The notes under the pieces: model-generated
The model's database searches: none
What the model was told of the DNA's origin: nothing
The model's input: the letters and a program-made list of their open reading frames with translations, nothing else
Source of the DNA: an uncultured bacterium
GTDB lineage: Bacteria > Cyanobacteriota > Vampirovibrionia > Obscuribacterales > Obscuribacteraceae
Direction: 5' to 3'
NCBI GenBank assembly: GCA_903835185.1
Contig: CAILLX010000139.1
Coordinates: 1-49,624, forward strand
Length of the DNA stretch: 49,624 nt
Position numbers and translations under genes: made by a program
Part shown: one piece after another, positions 27,402 through 36,286 of the stretch
Position numbering within the stretch: the first letter of the stretch is position 1
Layout: each line of letters opens with the position of its first letter

Positions 27402-28673
27402 TTGATCGGTGCAGCCGCTTCACATCATGGCAAGACAACAGTCACTGCTGGACTGGCGTATTACCACAGGCGGTGCGGGCGGAAAGTGAGAGTATTTAAG
27501 GTCGGTCCGGATTTTCTCGATCCGATGATTCTGGAGCGAGCCTCGGGAAACCCCGTTTATCAGCTGGACCTGTGGATGGCTGGAGGTGACCACTGCCGGC
27601 GCCTGCTCTTCGATGCTGCTGGTGATGCAGATCTGATCCTTGTAGAAGGAGTCATGGGCTTTTATGATGGCTCTCCATCTAGTGCCGATCTGTCAGCCCT
27701 GTTTGGCATTCCAGCAGTTGTAGTAATTAGTGCTGCTTCAATTGGACAAACTTTTGCTGCTATTGCGCACGGACTTACAACCTATCGAGACGACATAACA
27801 TTTGCCGGAGTTTTAGCTAATGGAGTGGCTAGTGCCAAGCATGCTCAGATGATTGCTGCCGGTGCTGCAGACGGTGCGCGCCTGCTGGGATCAATCTGGC
27901 GCAGTCAAACAATGTCTTTGCCGGAGCGGCACCTGGGACTGGTTCAACCAGGTGAAGTTGATGATCTCCACACGCGCCTCGAAGCTGCTGCTGGTGCTGT
28001 CGCTGGTACTGACCTGGTGGACTTGCTACCTGAGGTAGAGTTTTCCGAGCCGCCAGCAGAGTCTGCGCCCAAGTTGCTTGAGCAGTTATCCATAGCAGTT
28101 GCTCGCGATGAGTGCTTCTCCTTTCTCTATGCTGCCAACCTGCGATTATTAGCGAAAATGGGAGCTAATCTCCTCTATTTCTCGCCGCTAGCCGACAGGA
28201 CAATCCCGCCGGCTGACAGTCTCTATCTGCCTGGAGGGTATCCCGAACTGTACTTAGAACGGCTCGAAAAGAATGCAACAATGAAGCAGTCAATTACCGC
28301 TCATTTTGAAGCAGATAAGCCGATTTATGCTGAATGTGGTGGCATGCTTTATCTTTTGGACAGGCTAACCGATAGAGAAGGTCGAAGTGGGCAGATGGTC
28401 GGACTCCTTCCCGGGCATGCTGTAATGCAGAATCGTCTGGCTGCTCTTGGCTATCATGAAGCAGAGTTTTCTGCCGGCACCTTACGTGGGCACACCTTCC
28501 ATCATTCTCTTATGCAATCACCTCTTGCACCAGCTGCTGTTTCAAAGCATTTGTACGACGGCTCGCCAGGAGAGGCTGTTTACCGTCTCAAGAAGCTGTG
28601 CGCAAGCTACCTTCACCTTTACTTCCCTTCTCATCCGATTGCTTGTACGGAGCTATTCTTATTGAACTCTTGA
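27402..28673 (+). CDS. cobB: Cobyrinate a,c-diamide synthase (CobB/CbiA)
   Basis: An enzyme of about 423-433 aa that uses ATP and glutamine to amidate the a and c side chains. The N-terminal P-loop is AAASHHGKTTVTAGLAYYH, then VFKVGPDFLDPMILERASG, VEGVMGFYDGSPSSADLS and AVARDECFSFLYAANLRLL. The glutaminase domain has YLPGGYPELYLERL, the Cys nucleophile in YAECGGMLYLLD, and ASYLHLYFPSHP with the conserved His. The conservative start is TTG at 27402, but no ribosome binding site precedes it and it trims the first strand. An in-frame ATT at 27372, overlapping the cobO stop, has GGTGGAG five bases upstream and would add IPGTRKCPAL. Last gene of the riboswitch-controlled operon. Confidence 0.92.
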   Translation: MIGAAASHHGKTTVTAGLAYYHRRCGRKVRVFKVGPDFLDPMILERASGNPVYQLDLWMAGGDHCRRLLFDAAGDADLILVEGVMGFYDGSPSSADLSALFGIPAVVVISAASIGQTFAAIAHGLTTYRDDITFAGVLANGVASAKHAQMIAAGAADGARLLGSIWRSQTMSLPERHLGLVQPGEVDDLHTRLEAAAGAVAGTDLVDLLPEVEFSEPPAESAPKLLEQLSIAVARDECFSFLYAANLRLLAKMGANLLYFSPLADRTIPPADSLYLPGGYPELYLERLEKNATMKQSITAHFEADKPIYAECGGMLYLLDRLTDREGRSGQMVGLLPGHAVMQNRLAALGYHEAEFSAGTLRGHTFHHSLMQSPLAPAAVSKHLYDGSPGEAVYRLKKLCASYLHLYFPSHPIACTELFLLNS

Positions 28674-28714
28674 ACTGATTGCGTCAAAGGAGCGCCAGAC
28701 ATCAACATGGGTTG

Positions 28715-28732
28715 GTAGCTGCTGGCAGCTAC
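28715..28732. terminator. Hairpin between convergent cobB and the NAGPA-like gene
   Basis: The perfect stem GTAGCTG / CAGCTAC with loop CTGG lies in the 145-bp gap between two converging genes. There is no T-tract, so termination is only suggested by the position. Confidence 0.35.
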
Positions 28733-28818
28733 AGGAAACTGAAGTCTTGCACAGAAGGACTATTGCTTTGCCTGGACTGCGGAACTACTTGTAATGTTGC
28801 TGGATGATCAAGCGCAGA

Positions 28819-29829
28819 TTAATTTGGGTCGGGCACTTTAGCCTTTTGCAGAAGAAGGACTGACTTAACGTGCGTCTCTGGTGTGCGCCCGCATACTGTG
28901 TGCCCGATCGGCATCTGGGACTGACGATGCTCTCTCGGGGTTGCCGTGCGGATGAACATTGTAGTGGAAGTGCCGCCATCCAAATTGAGCGCCTCTGAGC
29001 AGCCAAGGGATTTGAGCAGCTCTGCCAGTTCGCTGAGTGTCAAACCGTGCGATTCAGGATCTTGCTTAGTGCTCGCAGCACATAACAGCATAAAGTAACC
29101 GTCTGGTGTGATACCGATAGCAGTGCGCGCTGCCGGCTTCATGGAAGAGATTCCATCTACATCTTTGCCGTCGAAGCCCTTGCGTACAAAAGCTTCTTGC
29201 TTGCTTGTCAGGTTAGGCAGCAGTCTCGGTCCTGCCTGCAGGGAGTGAACAAGGGTGAGTGCTGCCGGTATCGGGTCGTTGTGTGCAGCAATCTGAAGTG
29301 TTAATGCTCCTGCGCGGTCGGCTAGTACTCTCAGCTCGCTGCGATTAAGAATTGCCGGCAGGAACGGTTTGAGCTTGGGATTGTCAACGAGCGCCTGGTT
29401 GCTGGCAGGGTCAGTAACCTGCTTCCCGTCGATCACTACATAACTGGCGCTTAAGCCGTCGGAGAGATTGAAATAGCCTCCATTGATAGCAGCTGAGGAT
29501 GACGACTTTTCAGCACAGGACGAGGTGGGTATGTTGACAGTGTTAATTGCCGGACGCACCTTCCAGTTGCCGCTGCCTATGTTTATGACTACCAGGTGAA
29601 CCTTTGTGCTGCCACCGGTAGTGAATGAATAGTAAATCGCTCCGTCAGCCGGCCAGAGGTATTCGGGACTGGCAAGCAGCCTCCAGCCAGGCACTGCAAT
29701 CGGCTCGGACGGTGTGCCTGCTGGGCAGCACAGTATCAGGGCTGCCAGGGGCAGGATCAATTGAATAAACTTTTTACTCGGCAAGATTGATGCAAACACT
29801 TTTGATTTGCGTATAGAGGTCGATGGCAT
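28819..29829 (-). CDS. Secreted phosphodiester glycosidase (NAGPA/DUF2233) domain protein
   Basis: A 336-aa exported protein. Residues 1-45 hold a basic start, a hydrophobic stretch (FIQLILPLAALILCCPA) and a Cys that could be a lipobox, so it is a lipoprotein or has a cleavable signal. The rest has the NAGPA (phosphodiester N-acetylglucosaminidase) pattern: SAAINGGYFNLSDG, YVVIDGKQV, LQAGPRLLP, KPAARTAIGITPDGYFMLLC, and EALNLDGGTSTTMFI near the C-terminus. Family members cleave sugar phosphodiesters or act on exopolysaccharide/cell-wall polymers, but the substrate here is unknown. Its 5' end overlaps the aldehyde dehydrogenase remnant by 56 bp on the same strand. Confidence 0.85.
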   Translation of the reverse strand: MPSTSIRKSKVFASILPSKKFIQLILPLAALILCCPAGTPSEPIAVPGWRLLASPEYLWPADGAIYYSFTTGGSTKVHLVVINIGSGNWKVRPAINTVNIPTSSCAEKSSSSAAINGGYFNLSDGLSASYVVIDGKQVTDPASNQALVDNPKLKPFLPAILNRSELRVLADRAGALTLQIAAHNDPIPAALTLVHSLQAGPRLLPNLTSKQEAFVRKGFDGKDVDGISSMKPAARTAIGITPDGYFMLLCAASTKQDPESHGLTLSELAELLKSLGCSEALNLDGGTSTTMFIRTATPREHRQSQMPIGHTVCGRTPETHVKSVLLLQKAKVPDPN

Positions 29830-30118
29830 GCTTTCCTAGGTCACGTCCGTAGACGCTGGCTTTACAACCAGCAAATGATACAGCAGGATCAAATGCGGTG
29901 GTGCAATTAACCCAAACGGTACCGGCTTCGATTTGCGATGCCAGAGTGTGTGCTCTCTTCAAGTCTGATGTCCAGATGGCTGCAGATAGGTAAGCTATGT
30001 TGTTGGCCCTGGCTACGACGTCATCGACTGAGTCGAATGGAATCAAAGAGAACATCGGACCGAGAATGTCTTCTTGAGAATTAGTCGCAGTCGATGAAAG
30101 TAAAAGTATTCTCTGCAA
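29774..30118 (-). pseudogene. C-terminal fragment of an aldehyde dehydrogenase
   Basis: About 100 codons clearly match the end of NAD(P)-dependent aldehyde dehydrogenases: QEDILGPMFSLIPFDSVDDV (cf. EEIFGPV), VARANNIAYLSAAIWTSDLK, IEAGTVWVNCTTAFDPAVSF, GRDLGKHAIDLYTQIKSVCI. The N-terminal NAD-binding domain and the catalytic Cys region (about 380 residues) are missing from this window. The first 15 residues, MQRILLLSSTATNS, do not fit the family, so the 5' break lies near 30075. It still reads without stops, which suggests a recent deletion. It is presented as a non-functional remnant. The neighbouring NAGPA gene overlaps its 3' end. Confidence 0.8.
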
Positions 30119-30293
30119 GCTGAGAGTCTGGAAAACCTAACCATGACTTAATCTTGGCTCTGTGCTTAATGATGGCGGAGGTTGAAGTCAGGTGCCTTTG
30201 AGTCGTTTGTATCTTTTTGTGTTACTTTAGTCATGGAGGGTAACGAAGTCAGAGCAGCATGATCAGATTTCTTCTGGGGAACGGTAATTCAAG

Positions 30294-31439
30294 GTGAGAA
30301 GCAAGCATTTAAGACGCATATGTTGGAGTGGTTCTGCCTGGTGCCTGCCAGCTCTAGTTCTGGCATTAGCTAGTTTTAGCTTACCTGGCGCTCCGGCTCA
30401 TGAAAATGCCGGACAGAAGATGGACCTGGGCGATCTTATGTTCTTTAACGGCAATGTAGATGGTGCCATTCGTGCTTACAAAAAATCGATAGAGATTGAT
30501 CCCGACTTCCTGGATGGGCATCTCAGGCTCCTGAATATGTATGTGCAGCGGAGCGATTTCCCGGCAGCGATTGATGAGTGCAATGCTATTTTGCAGATTA
30601 AGCCGAAGCATAAGGATGCTCTTTTAGCTCTCGGGAACCTTCTGCGTCAGCAGAACGATTTAGACGGTGCCCAAAAAGCTTTCGAACGGGCTATTGATGC
30701 AGGAGCTAATCCAGCTATGGCTCACCATGCCCTTGGTTTGACTCTTTTGCAGAAAGGGGATATCGAGGGGGCGCATGAGCATGTTGCCGAAGCGCTGAAG
30801 CACCAGAAGAGCTTTCCTGAAGCGCACCTTACTATGGGTGTTGTGAAGTTTAAGAAGGGAGACAAGAGTGCTTGCCTGGAACACTTTGATGAGGCGATCA
30901 GGCAGAAGAAGGTGAACCCTGAAGCGCATAATGCTAAAGGCGATATTCTTGCTGCCGACGGAAAATGGAAAGAGGCTCTGGCAGAGTATAAGAAAGCAGT
31001 GGAACAGGAGCCGAAATATGCTCAAGCCTGGTTGTCAATTGGCAATGCCCAGTTCCAGCTTGGTGATATGGCTGCTGCCAAAGAAGCTTATGCAAAAGCT
31101 CGAGAAATCAGCCCAAACGACAAGAATATTGTCTATGGACTTGCGCTTGCTGCAGAGAAGAGCGGTAACTTAAGTGAAGCAGTGACCGAGTTTCAGAATG
31201 GTTTGATGCTTGAGACAGATCCGACCATGCGAGCGCAGATTGCTATGCACATACAGCAATTAGGTGGTGCAGCTGGAAGCAGTTTCAATCTGGGGCAGAT
31301 TGGTGCTGGTATTGGTGCCGGCATGGTGCAAGGTGCTGCCGGACAGAACCCTTTTGGCGTGTCGTTTAGCGATATGATTAAACTCAAGCCGCCAGCTAAT
31401 TCTGAAAAACCGAGTAAGAACAAGAAGAGTGCTAACTAA
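30294..31439 (+). CDS. Secreted TPR-repeat protein
   Basis: A 381-aa exported protein. Residues 1-35 form a signal peptide (basic RSKHLRR, hydrophobic LPALVLALASFSL, then GAPAHE). From about residue 42 to 310 there are seven or eight consecutive tetratricopeptide repeats (for example GDLMFFNGNVDGAIRAYKKS, PKHKDALLALGNLLRQQNDL, PKYAQAWLSIGNAQFQLGDM). The end has a Gly/Ala-rich segment (GQIGAGIGAGMVQGAAGQNP) and a Lys/Ser tail. It is likely a periplasmic scaffold. The start GTG at 30294 has no strong ribosome binding site. The stop codon overlaps the convergent ftsH stop by 4 bp. Confidence 0.82.
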   Translation: MRSKHLRRICWSGSAWCLPALVLALASFSLPGAPAHENAGQKMDLGDLMFFNGNVDGAIRAYKKSIEIDPDFLDGHLRLLNMYVQRSDFPAAIDECNAILQIKPKHKDALLALGNLLRQQNDLDGAQKAFERAIDAGANPAMAHHALGLTLLQKGDIEGAHEHVAEALKHQKSFPEAHLTMGVVKFKKGDKSACLEHFDEAIRQKKVNPEAHNAKGDILAADGKWKEALAEYKKAVEQEPKYAQAWLSIGNAQFQLGDMAAAKEAYAKAREISPNDKNIVYGLALAAEKSGNLSEAVTEFQNGLMLETDPTMRAQIAMHIQQLGGAAGSSFNLGQIGAGIGAGMVQGAAGQNPFGVSFSDMIKLKPPANSEKPSKNKKSAN

Positions 31440-33397
31440 GCAAATTTAGGCTTAAGGTCAGGCTTGGGATCTCCGTCTTGTGGCTGTTCCACGTTATCGT
31501 TAATTGTAAATTTGTAGCCTTCATCTGTCTTGGCTGCTGGCGATCCAGACGGTGGTTGTGCATCCGACTGCGCGTTAGCTGCCAGTTGACGGTTGACTTC
31601 GTCTACGATGGCATTGACTTCTTTGGCGTCCAGAGTCTCTTTCTCAAGTAGAACTTTGACTATTGCATCCATGTGCGGACGATGGCTCTTCAACAGTTTG
31701 GTGACAATTACATACTGTTCGTCGACTAGGCGTTTTACTTCTTCGTCAATAATGCTGGCTATCTGCTCGCCATAATCTCGATCATGTCCAAAATCTCGCC
31801 CTAAAAAGACATGATCATTCCGCTTACCGAAAGTCATTGGACCAAGCCGCTCACTCATGCCAAATTCGGTGACCATGCGCCTGGCAAGTTTAGTGCACTT
31901 CTCAAGGTCGTCATGGGCGCCGGTAGTAATCTCGCTGTAGACAGTCTCTTCGGCTACGCGACCGCCGAGGCTTACTCCAATCTGGTCGAGCAGCTGTGAT
32001 CTTGTCTGACTGAGCAGCTCTTCATCTGGCAAGAACATTGTTAATCCAAGGGCAAATCCGCGCGGAATGATGCTGACTTTGTGAAGTGGATGAGCATGTG
32101 GTAAAAGTTGGCACATTAGAGCATGTCCAATTTCGTGATAAGCTGTCATCTCTTTTTCTTTAGCCGAAATAATGCGGGTTTTCTTTTCCGGACCGGCTAC
32201 TACTTTGTCGATTGCTTGCTCAAGATCAGGCATCTCGATTTCACGCTTGTCGGCACGTGCAGCTATAAGAGCTGCTTCGTTAATCAAGTTGGACAGGTCG
32301 GCACCAGTAAAGCCAGGAGTTCTTCTGGCAAGGATTTTTAGATCGACATCGTCTGCCATCGGTTTGCCTTTTGAATGGACTGAAAGGATTTGTTCGCGCC
32401 CGCCTACGTCAGGCCTGTCGAGAACCACCTGTCTGTCAAATCTGCCTGGACGCAAAAGAGCTGAATCAAGAATGTCAGGTCTGTTCGTGGCTGCCACAAC
32501 AATAATGCCTGTCGTGCCTTCAAAGCCGTCCATCTCAACCAGGAGTTGATTCAAAGTTTGCTCACGCTCGTCGTGCCCGCCGCCCAGTCCAGCACCACGC
32601 TGCCTGCCTACAGCGTCAATCTCGTCGACAAAAACGATGCAAGGAGCATGTTTTTTTGCCTGGTCAAAAAGATCGCGTACTCGAGAAGCCCCCACACCGA
32701 CAAACATCTCGACAAAATCAGAACCAGAGATACTGAAAAATGGCACTCCAGCTTCGCCAGCAACCGCTTTTGCCAGAAGTGTCTTTCCTGTGCCTGGTGC
32801 TCCCACTAAAAGCACGCCACGAGGGATACGTGCGCCCAGTGCTTGAAACTTTTCCGGACTCTTCAGAAAGTCGACTATTTCTTGTAGCTCTTGTTTGGCT
32901 TCGTCAATGCCAGCAACATCACTGAAGCTTACCTTAACTTTGCTGTCGACCATAAGCTTAGCTCTGCTGCGTCCAAAACTCATGGCCTGATTGCCGCCTG
33001 ATTGAGCGGAGCGGAACATGAAGAGGAAGCCTACTAGAAGCAGAATTGGCAGGAAAAAGGAGCTTATCATGCTAAACCAGAAGCTGGATTTGTCCGGCTC
33101 TCTAACTTCAAGCGGAATGGCTGCTTTGTTGAGCTGCTTGACCAGGTCCTCTTTAGACTCGCTTGGCACAATGACTGGACGTTCTCTGTCCAGATTAGCC
33201 AGTTTCACTGTAATGACAGATTCGCCATTAGTGATGACTATTTTCTGGATCTGCCCGCTACCCTTCTCAATCATCTGCTGAAGCTTTGAGTAGGTGAGCG
33301 GCTCTTCTTTACGTGTAATACTAGTTAGAGAAAATATGAAAACTATCAGTACTAACAGCAAAAAGAAAACGGCGCCTGTTGTTCCGTATTTCCTCAT
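31436..33397 (-). CDS. ftsH: ATP-dependent zinc metalloprotease FtsH
   Basis: A 653-aa membrane AAA+ protease that degrades membrane and short-lived proteins as a hexamer. Two transmembrane helices (about 8-26 and 106-128) flank an FtsH-extracellular domain. The AAA module has Walker A GAPGTGKT (199-206), Walker [17 protein letters not shown], the pore-loop [17 protein letters not shown] and the second region of homology [20 protein letters not shown]. The M41 protease has zinc site HEIGH (421-425; the most common form is HEAGH) and the third ligand Asp in [10 protein letters not shown]. The C-terminal 40 residues are Pro/Asp/Lys-rich. ATG at 33397 has GGAG 11 bases upstream. It lies downstream of tilS on the same strand, an order (tilS-ftsH) that is common in bacteria. 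Confidence 0.96.
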   Translation of the reverse strand: MRKYGTTGAVFFLLLVLIVFIFSLTSITRKEEPLTYSKLQQMIEKGSGQIQKIVITNGESVITVKLANLDRERPVIVPSESKEDLVKQLNKAAIPLEVREPDKSSFWFSMISSFFLPILLLVGFLFMFRSAQSGGNQAMSFGRSRAKLMVDSKVKVSFSDVAGIDEAKQELQEIVDFLKSPEKFQALGARIPRGVLLVGAPGTGKTLLAKAVAGEAGVPFFSISGSDFVEMFVGVGASRVRDLFDQAKKHAPCIVFVDEIDAVGRQRGAGLGGGHDEREQTLNQLLVEMDGFEGTTGIIVVAATNRPDILDSALLRPGRFDRQVVLDRPDVGGREQILSVHSKGKPMADDVDLKILARRTPGFTGADLSNLINEAALIAARADKREIEMPDLEQAIDKVVAGPEKKTRIISAKEKEMTAYHEIGHALMCQLLPHAHPLHKVSIIPRGFALGLTMFLPDEELLSQTRSQLLDQIGVSLGGRVAEETVYSEITTGAHDDLEKCTKLARRMVTEFGMSERLGPMTFGKRNDHVFLGRDFGHDRDYGEQIASIIDEEVKRLVDEQYVIVTKLLKSHRPHMDAIVKVLLEKETLDAKEVNAIVDEVNRQLAANAQSDAQPPSGSPAAKTDEGYKFTINDNVEQPQDGDPKPDLKPKFA

Positions 33398-33540
33398 CTT
33401 ATCTTAAGCTCCATTAAGTCTGTCATCAAATTATAACATGGTCTCCTTGCTGCTGGAATTGCGATTCCGCTGGGCTTTGACGTGTTCTCTAAAGCTGGCA
33501 GACCCCCAGGAGCCCCGGGCTGTCTGCTTTAGCGCCCCAG

Positions 33541-35010
33541 TTAGCACAATCCGCTTTCGTCTCCAGCAATCTCCTGCCAGGTTAGACAATGTGTCGGCAA
33601 ACCTTGGACCCTTACTTTATTGCTCAAACCGATGCCTGGTACCCAGAGGACCTCTTCCTGGTCGGCAATAACTATTGTGACCGGGGGGGGCGGGGCGGCT
33701 GCGGAAAGCTTCTTGTTATGCAGGAATTTCTTCAGTTTCACCAGCTTATTCATGCCAAACGGGCGGATGAGATCGCCTGGTCGGCGAGTACGAATGACAA
33801 GCGGGTGAGCTGCCTTTTTTAAATCAACGATACAAGCAAGAGCGTTGCTGCCGGGGTAGCTAAGTGCCTGTCCGGGTTGCCACTCATCTGCCCGGATGGC
33901 ACAGCCGAAAGGGAGTGCAAGTGTTGTTCCAGGCAGGCGCAGTGCGACCTCGCTACTGACAGCAGCCCCGGTGGCAGACTGAAGGCGGCTCCTCTTGTCT
34001 AGCCATTGTATTAAGCCGTCTTCGACCCGGAGATCCCAGATTTTGCTAAGGCTGACAGCTCCGCTGCTCGAGCACAGATCCAGAACAGTCTCAACGCGCT
34101 CGAAGCTCACTTCTATCTCTCTGGAGCTCAGAGCATGAGCCAGGATGCGTCTGGACAGATTCTTTGGGAGTTGCCCGAAGTTGGCAGCTGTCCATATGTC
34201 TGCCTGGCAACCCGGTTGACTGGCTAGTCGATCAATCTCCTGACAGACAAGCTCTTGCCAAAACTGTTCATCCTCCTTGATTAATTGCTGGAGCTGATGG
34301 ATGCGACATTCAAAGCCAGGAAAACGTTTGCTGATTGGTGGCAGTAGCTGATGCCTTATATAATTGCGGGTATATTGCAGACTTTGGTTGGATGTATCGC
34401 AGCAGGCAGTTTGTCCGATCTGATTTAAATAAGCCAGACAATCGGCACGCCGCACTGAAAGCAGCGGTCGCAATAATACTGCCCCAGTTTTAAGACATCG
34501 TGCTGGTTCCATACCTGTGAGTCCGCCCGGACCGGTTCCCCGGCAGAGGCGGAAAAAGAAAGTTTCAATCTGATCATCGAGTGTATGCCCGAGGACGATG
34601 TATCTGCAGCCTCTCTGCTGTGCTGTTTCAGCAAGAGCTCGATAACGTGCCTCCCGCAAAGCTGCCTCGGATGCTTTTCCAGAGCGTTCCAGATGGTGCA
34701 CGTCAAGGGGAATACCCAGCTGGCTGGCTAGTTGCCGGCAAAACTGCTCATCTGCATCTGATTCTTTTCCCCGCAGAAGGTGGTTGACGTGGCAAGCCCG
34801 GACAGACAGTCCAAGTTGGTCAGCCAGTGCCGCGGTAGCCGAGAGCAAAGCTGTTGAGTCCGGACCGCCTGAGAAAGCAACTAAACATGTTGCCAGCAAT
34901 TCTGCTTTTCCCTCTGGTGCTTTAAAATAAGAGAGAGCAGTGCTAAAGCCGGTCTTGACCTGGGTCAAAAACCGGTCTGGTGGCGGAGAGTAACTGCCTG
35001 AGAACGCCAC
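33541..35010 (-). CDS. tilS: tRNA(Ile)-lysidine synthase TilS
   Basis: A 489-aa PP-loop ATPase that converts C34 of the CAU-anticodon tRNA-Ile2 to lysidine. It has the PP-loop SGGPDS at 47-52, ACHVNHLLRGKESDADEQFC, LREARYRALAETAQQRGCRY, VLGHTLDDQIETFFFRLCRG (the HxxDDxxET motif) and LTGMEPARCLKTGAVLLRPL. A C-terminal domain ends with RRPGDLIRPFGMNKLVKLKKFL. The start GTG at 35010 is assumed. An eight-base G tract on the plus strand (33683-33690) encodes part of PPPP in the C-terminal domain and is a slippage-prone site. The gene is followed by ftsH after 143 bp. A CAU tRNA lies 1 kb away on the same strand. Confidence 0.95.
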   Translation of the reverse strand: MAFSGSYSPPPDRFLTQVKTGFSTALSYFKAPEGKAELLATCLVAFSGGPDSTALLSATAALADQLGLSVRACHVNHLLRGKESDADEQFCRQLASQLGIPLDVHHLERSGKASEAALREARYRALAETAQQRGCRYIVLGHTLDDQIETFFFRLCRGTGPGGLTGMEPARCLKTGAVLLRPLLSVRRADCLAYLNQIGQTACCDTSNQSLQYTRNYIRHQLLPPISKRFPGFECRIHQLQQLIKEDEQFWQELVCQEIDRLASQPGCQADIWTAANFGQLPKNLSRRILAHALSSREIEVSFERVETVLDLCSSSGAVSLSKIWDLRVEDGLIQWLDKRSRLQSATGAAVSSEVALRLPGTTLALPFGCAIRADEWQPGQALSYPGSNALACIVDLKKAAHPLVIRTRRPGDLIRPFGMNKLVKLKKFLHNKKLSAAAPPPPVTIVIADQEEVLWVPGIGLSNKVRVQGLPTHCLTWQEIAGDESGLC

Positions 35011-35135
35011 AAAACTTGCTCCATTGTCATCTGCTTTGGCTGACTAAAGAAACACCACCATATAGAATCGCTTATTTCTCGAATTTGTGCAAAACTGTGA
35101 AGTGGGTGGTAGCTGTATCGTATCAGGACAACAAG

Positions 35136-35972
35136 ATGTTCACCGGTGCCAGTAGTGATCCGATTGCCCAAGCAAGAGCACAGTTTCTGATCGCTTTAGC
35201 AGTGGCTGTTACTGTTGCCTGTCCGGCTGTTCTTGCTGACACTGGCAAGCTGGAGGGGAAGGTTGAAGAGACTGGTGTTGCTCCCAGTACAGAAGCTATG
35301 CCCAAACCATCTGAGCCGATGCCTGTGCCTGTTCTACCTGCGCGCCAGAGCGGACGTGCAGGAGCGTCAGACCGGCTCAAGGCATCGGCTAAGAAAAATT
35401 CTCTGCAGGGGCAGCTTGAAGACAGCTCTATGGGGCAGCCGGGTGCAGGAGTGATAGATAGTGAGAGCGGACGTCTGAAGGGCTTTGCAACTAAAGATGA
35501 GCCTAAACTGAGCGGGCAGATTTCGAAAGACGATCCTGACGCTGACGACCAGGAGCTTATGGTGGAGTGGGATCGCTGGCGCAATCGCTTTCTTCATGCC
35601 ATTCAGTCAGGTATGCAGGAGAATTTGAACAATCCTAGCGAAGAGACAGTGCGCTGGGATACGGCTCGGCGTACGATGGTCAGCCGCTTTCCCATAGGCA
35701 CAATAGCCTGGTTTAGCTGTCAGGTAACGCCGGACAGGAAGGTCATTCATATCAAGCTCTTGAAAACCTCGGGCTTCCCCACCTATGACAAAGCTGTTCT
35801 TGATGCCATTGACGGACTGCAGGGCAGTACTATTCTTCATTATCCACGTGGATCAAAGCGACAGATTGTCACACAGGTGGCCGGCATCAAGACAGCCGAG
35901 CAGACAGAATACAGATATTTTCATTTTGGTGATGTTGAGCGGCAACGTGTTCCAGGCGGAGAGCAGTTCTAG
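35136..35972 (+). CDS. Exported TonB C-terminal-like protein
   Basis: A 278-aa protein with a membrane anchor or signal peptide at the N-terminus (QFLIALAVAVTVACPAVLAD, about residues 16-35). A Pro/Ser/Lys-rich linker (PKPSEPMPVPVLPARQS) follows. The C-terminal domain of about 90 residues has the TonB-C pattern: IAWFSCQVTPDRKVIHIKLL, KTSGFPTYDKAVLDAIDGLQ, ending in IVTQVAGIKT. Such domains occur in energy-transducing TonB and in TonB-like scaffold proteins. No ExbB/ExbD genes are nearby, and the anchor is followed by Ala-Asp, so a secreted TonB-C-like protein is an equal possibility. ATG at 35136 was chosen (AGGA seven bases before it, directly ahead of the signal sequence), not the 52-residue-longer start at 34980 that overlaps tilS. 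Confidence 0.7.
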   Translation: MFTGASSDPIAQARAQFLIALAVAVTVACPAVLADTGKLEGKVEETGVAPSTEAMPKPSEPMPVPVLPARQSGRAGASDRLKASAKKNSLQGQLEDSSMGQPGAGVIDSESGRLKGFATKDEPKLSGQISKDDPDADDQELMVEWDRWRNRFLHAIQSGMQENLNNPSEETVRWDTARRTMVSRFPIGTIAWFSCQVTPDRKVIHIKLLKTSGFPTYDKAVLDAIDGLQGSTILHYPRGSKRQIVTQVAGIKTAEQTEYRYFHFGDVERQRVPGGEQF

Positions 35973-36045
35973 CTGTCAGCGAGCTGCCCAGCAGACGACA
36001 CATTAGAGCTGCTTGCTGTGTAGTTGTTGTCATTGGAAAACTTAA

Positions 36046-36119
36046 TGGCACAGGGGGGAATCGAACCCCCGACAACGCGGTTATGAGTCGCGTGCTCTAA
36101 CCAACTGAGCTACCGTGCC
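36046..36119 (-). tRNA. tRNA with CAU anticodon (tRNA-Met, or possibly tRNA-Ile2)
   Basis: A complete 74-nt cloverleaf on the minus strand. The acceptor is GGCACGG / CTGTGCC with discriminator A. The D-arm is GCTC...GAGC with TTGG, and the anticodon loop CTCATAA (anticodon at plus 36083-36085). The T-arm is GGGGG TTCGATT CCCCC. CCA is not encoded. The 31-39 pair of the anticodon stem (A-C) is a mismatch. The anticodon region CGCGACUCAUAACCGCG resembles E. coli tRNA-Ile2 as much as elongator Met, so the identity between Met and Ile(k2C) is open. Confidence 0.95.
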
Positions 36120-36286
36120 AGGTATCTGTGATTATCCTTGCCGGCGATGCTGGCGTCAAGTTTCGCTGCAGCTCATATCGTTCTTTGTTTCAGAATGTCT
36201 TTCTTGAAATGAGATTTCGCTGATTGCCGATGCAGCTCAAACGCCCAACTACTTCCAGTCTTCATGACCGCATTGTTAAACTTAGC

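Noticed and set aside
27402..28673. Hydrogenobyrinic acid (aerobic) pathway enzymes
   Set aside because: No CobG or CobN is present, while CbiX, CbiD and CbiG indicate the anaerobic route.
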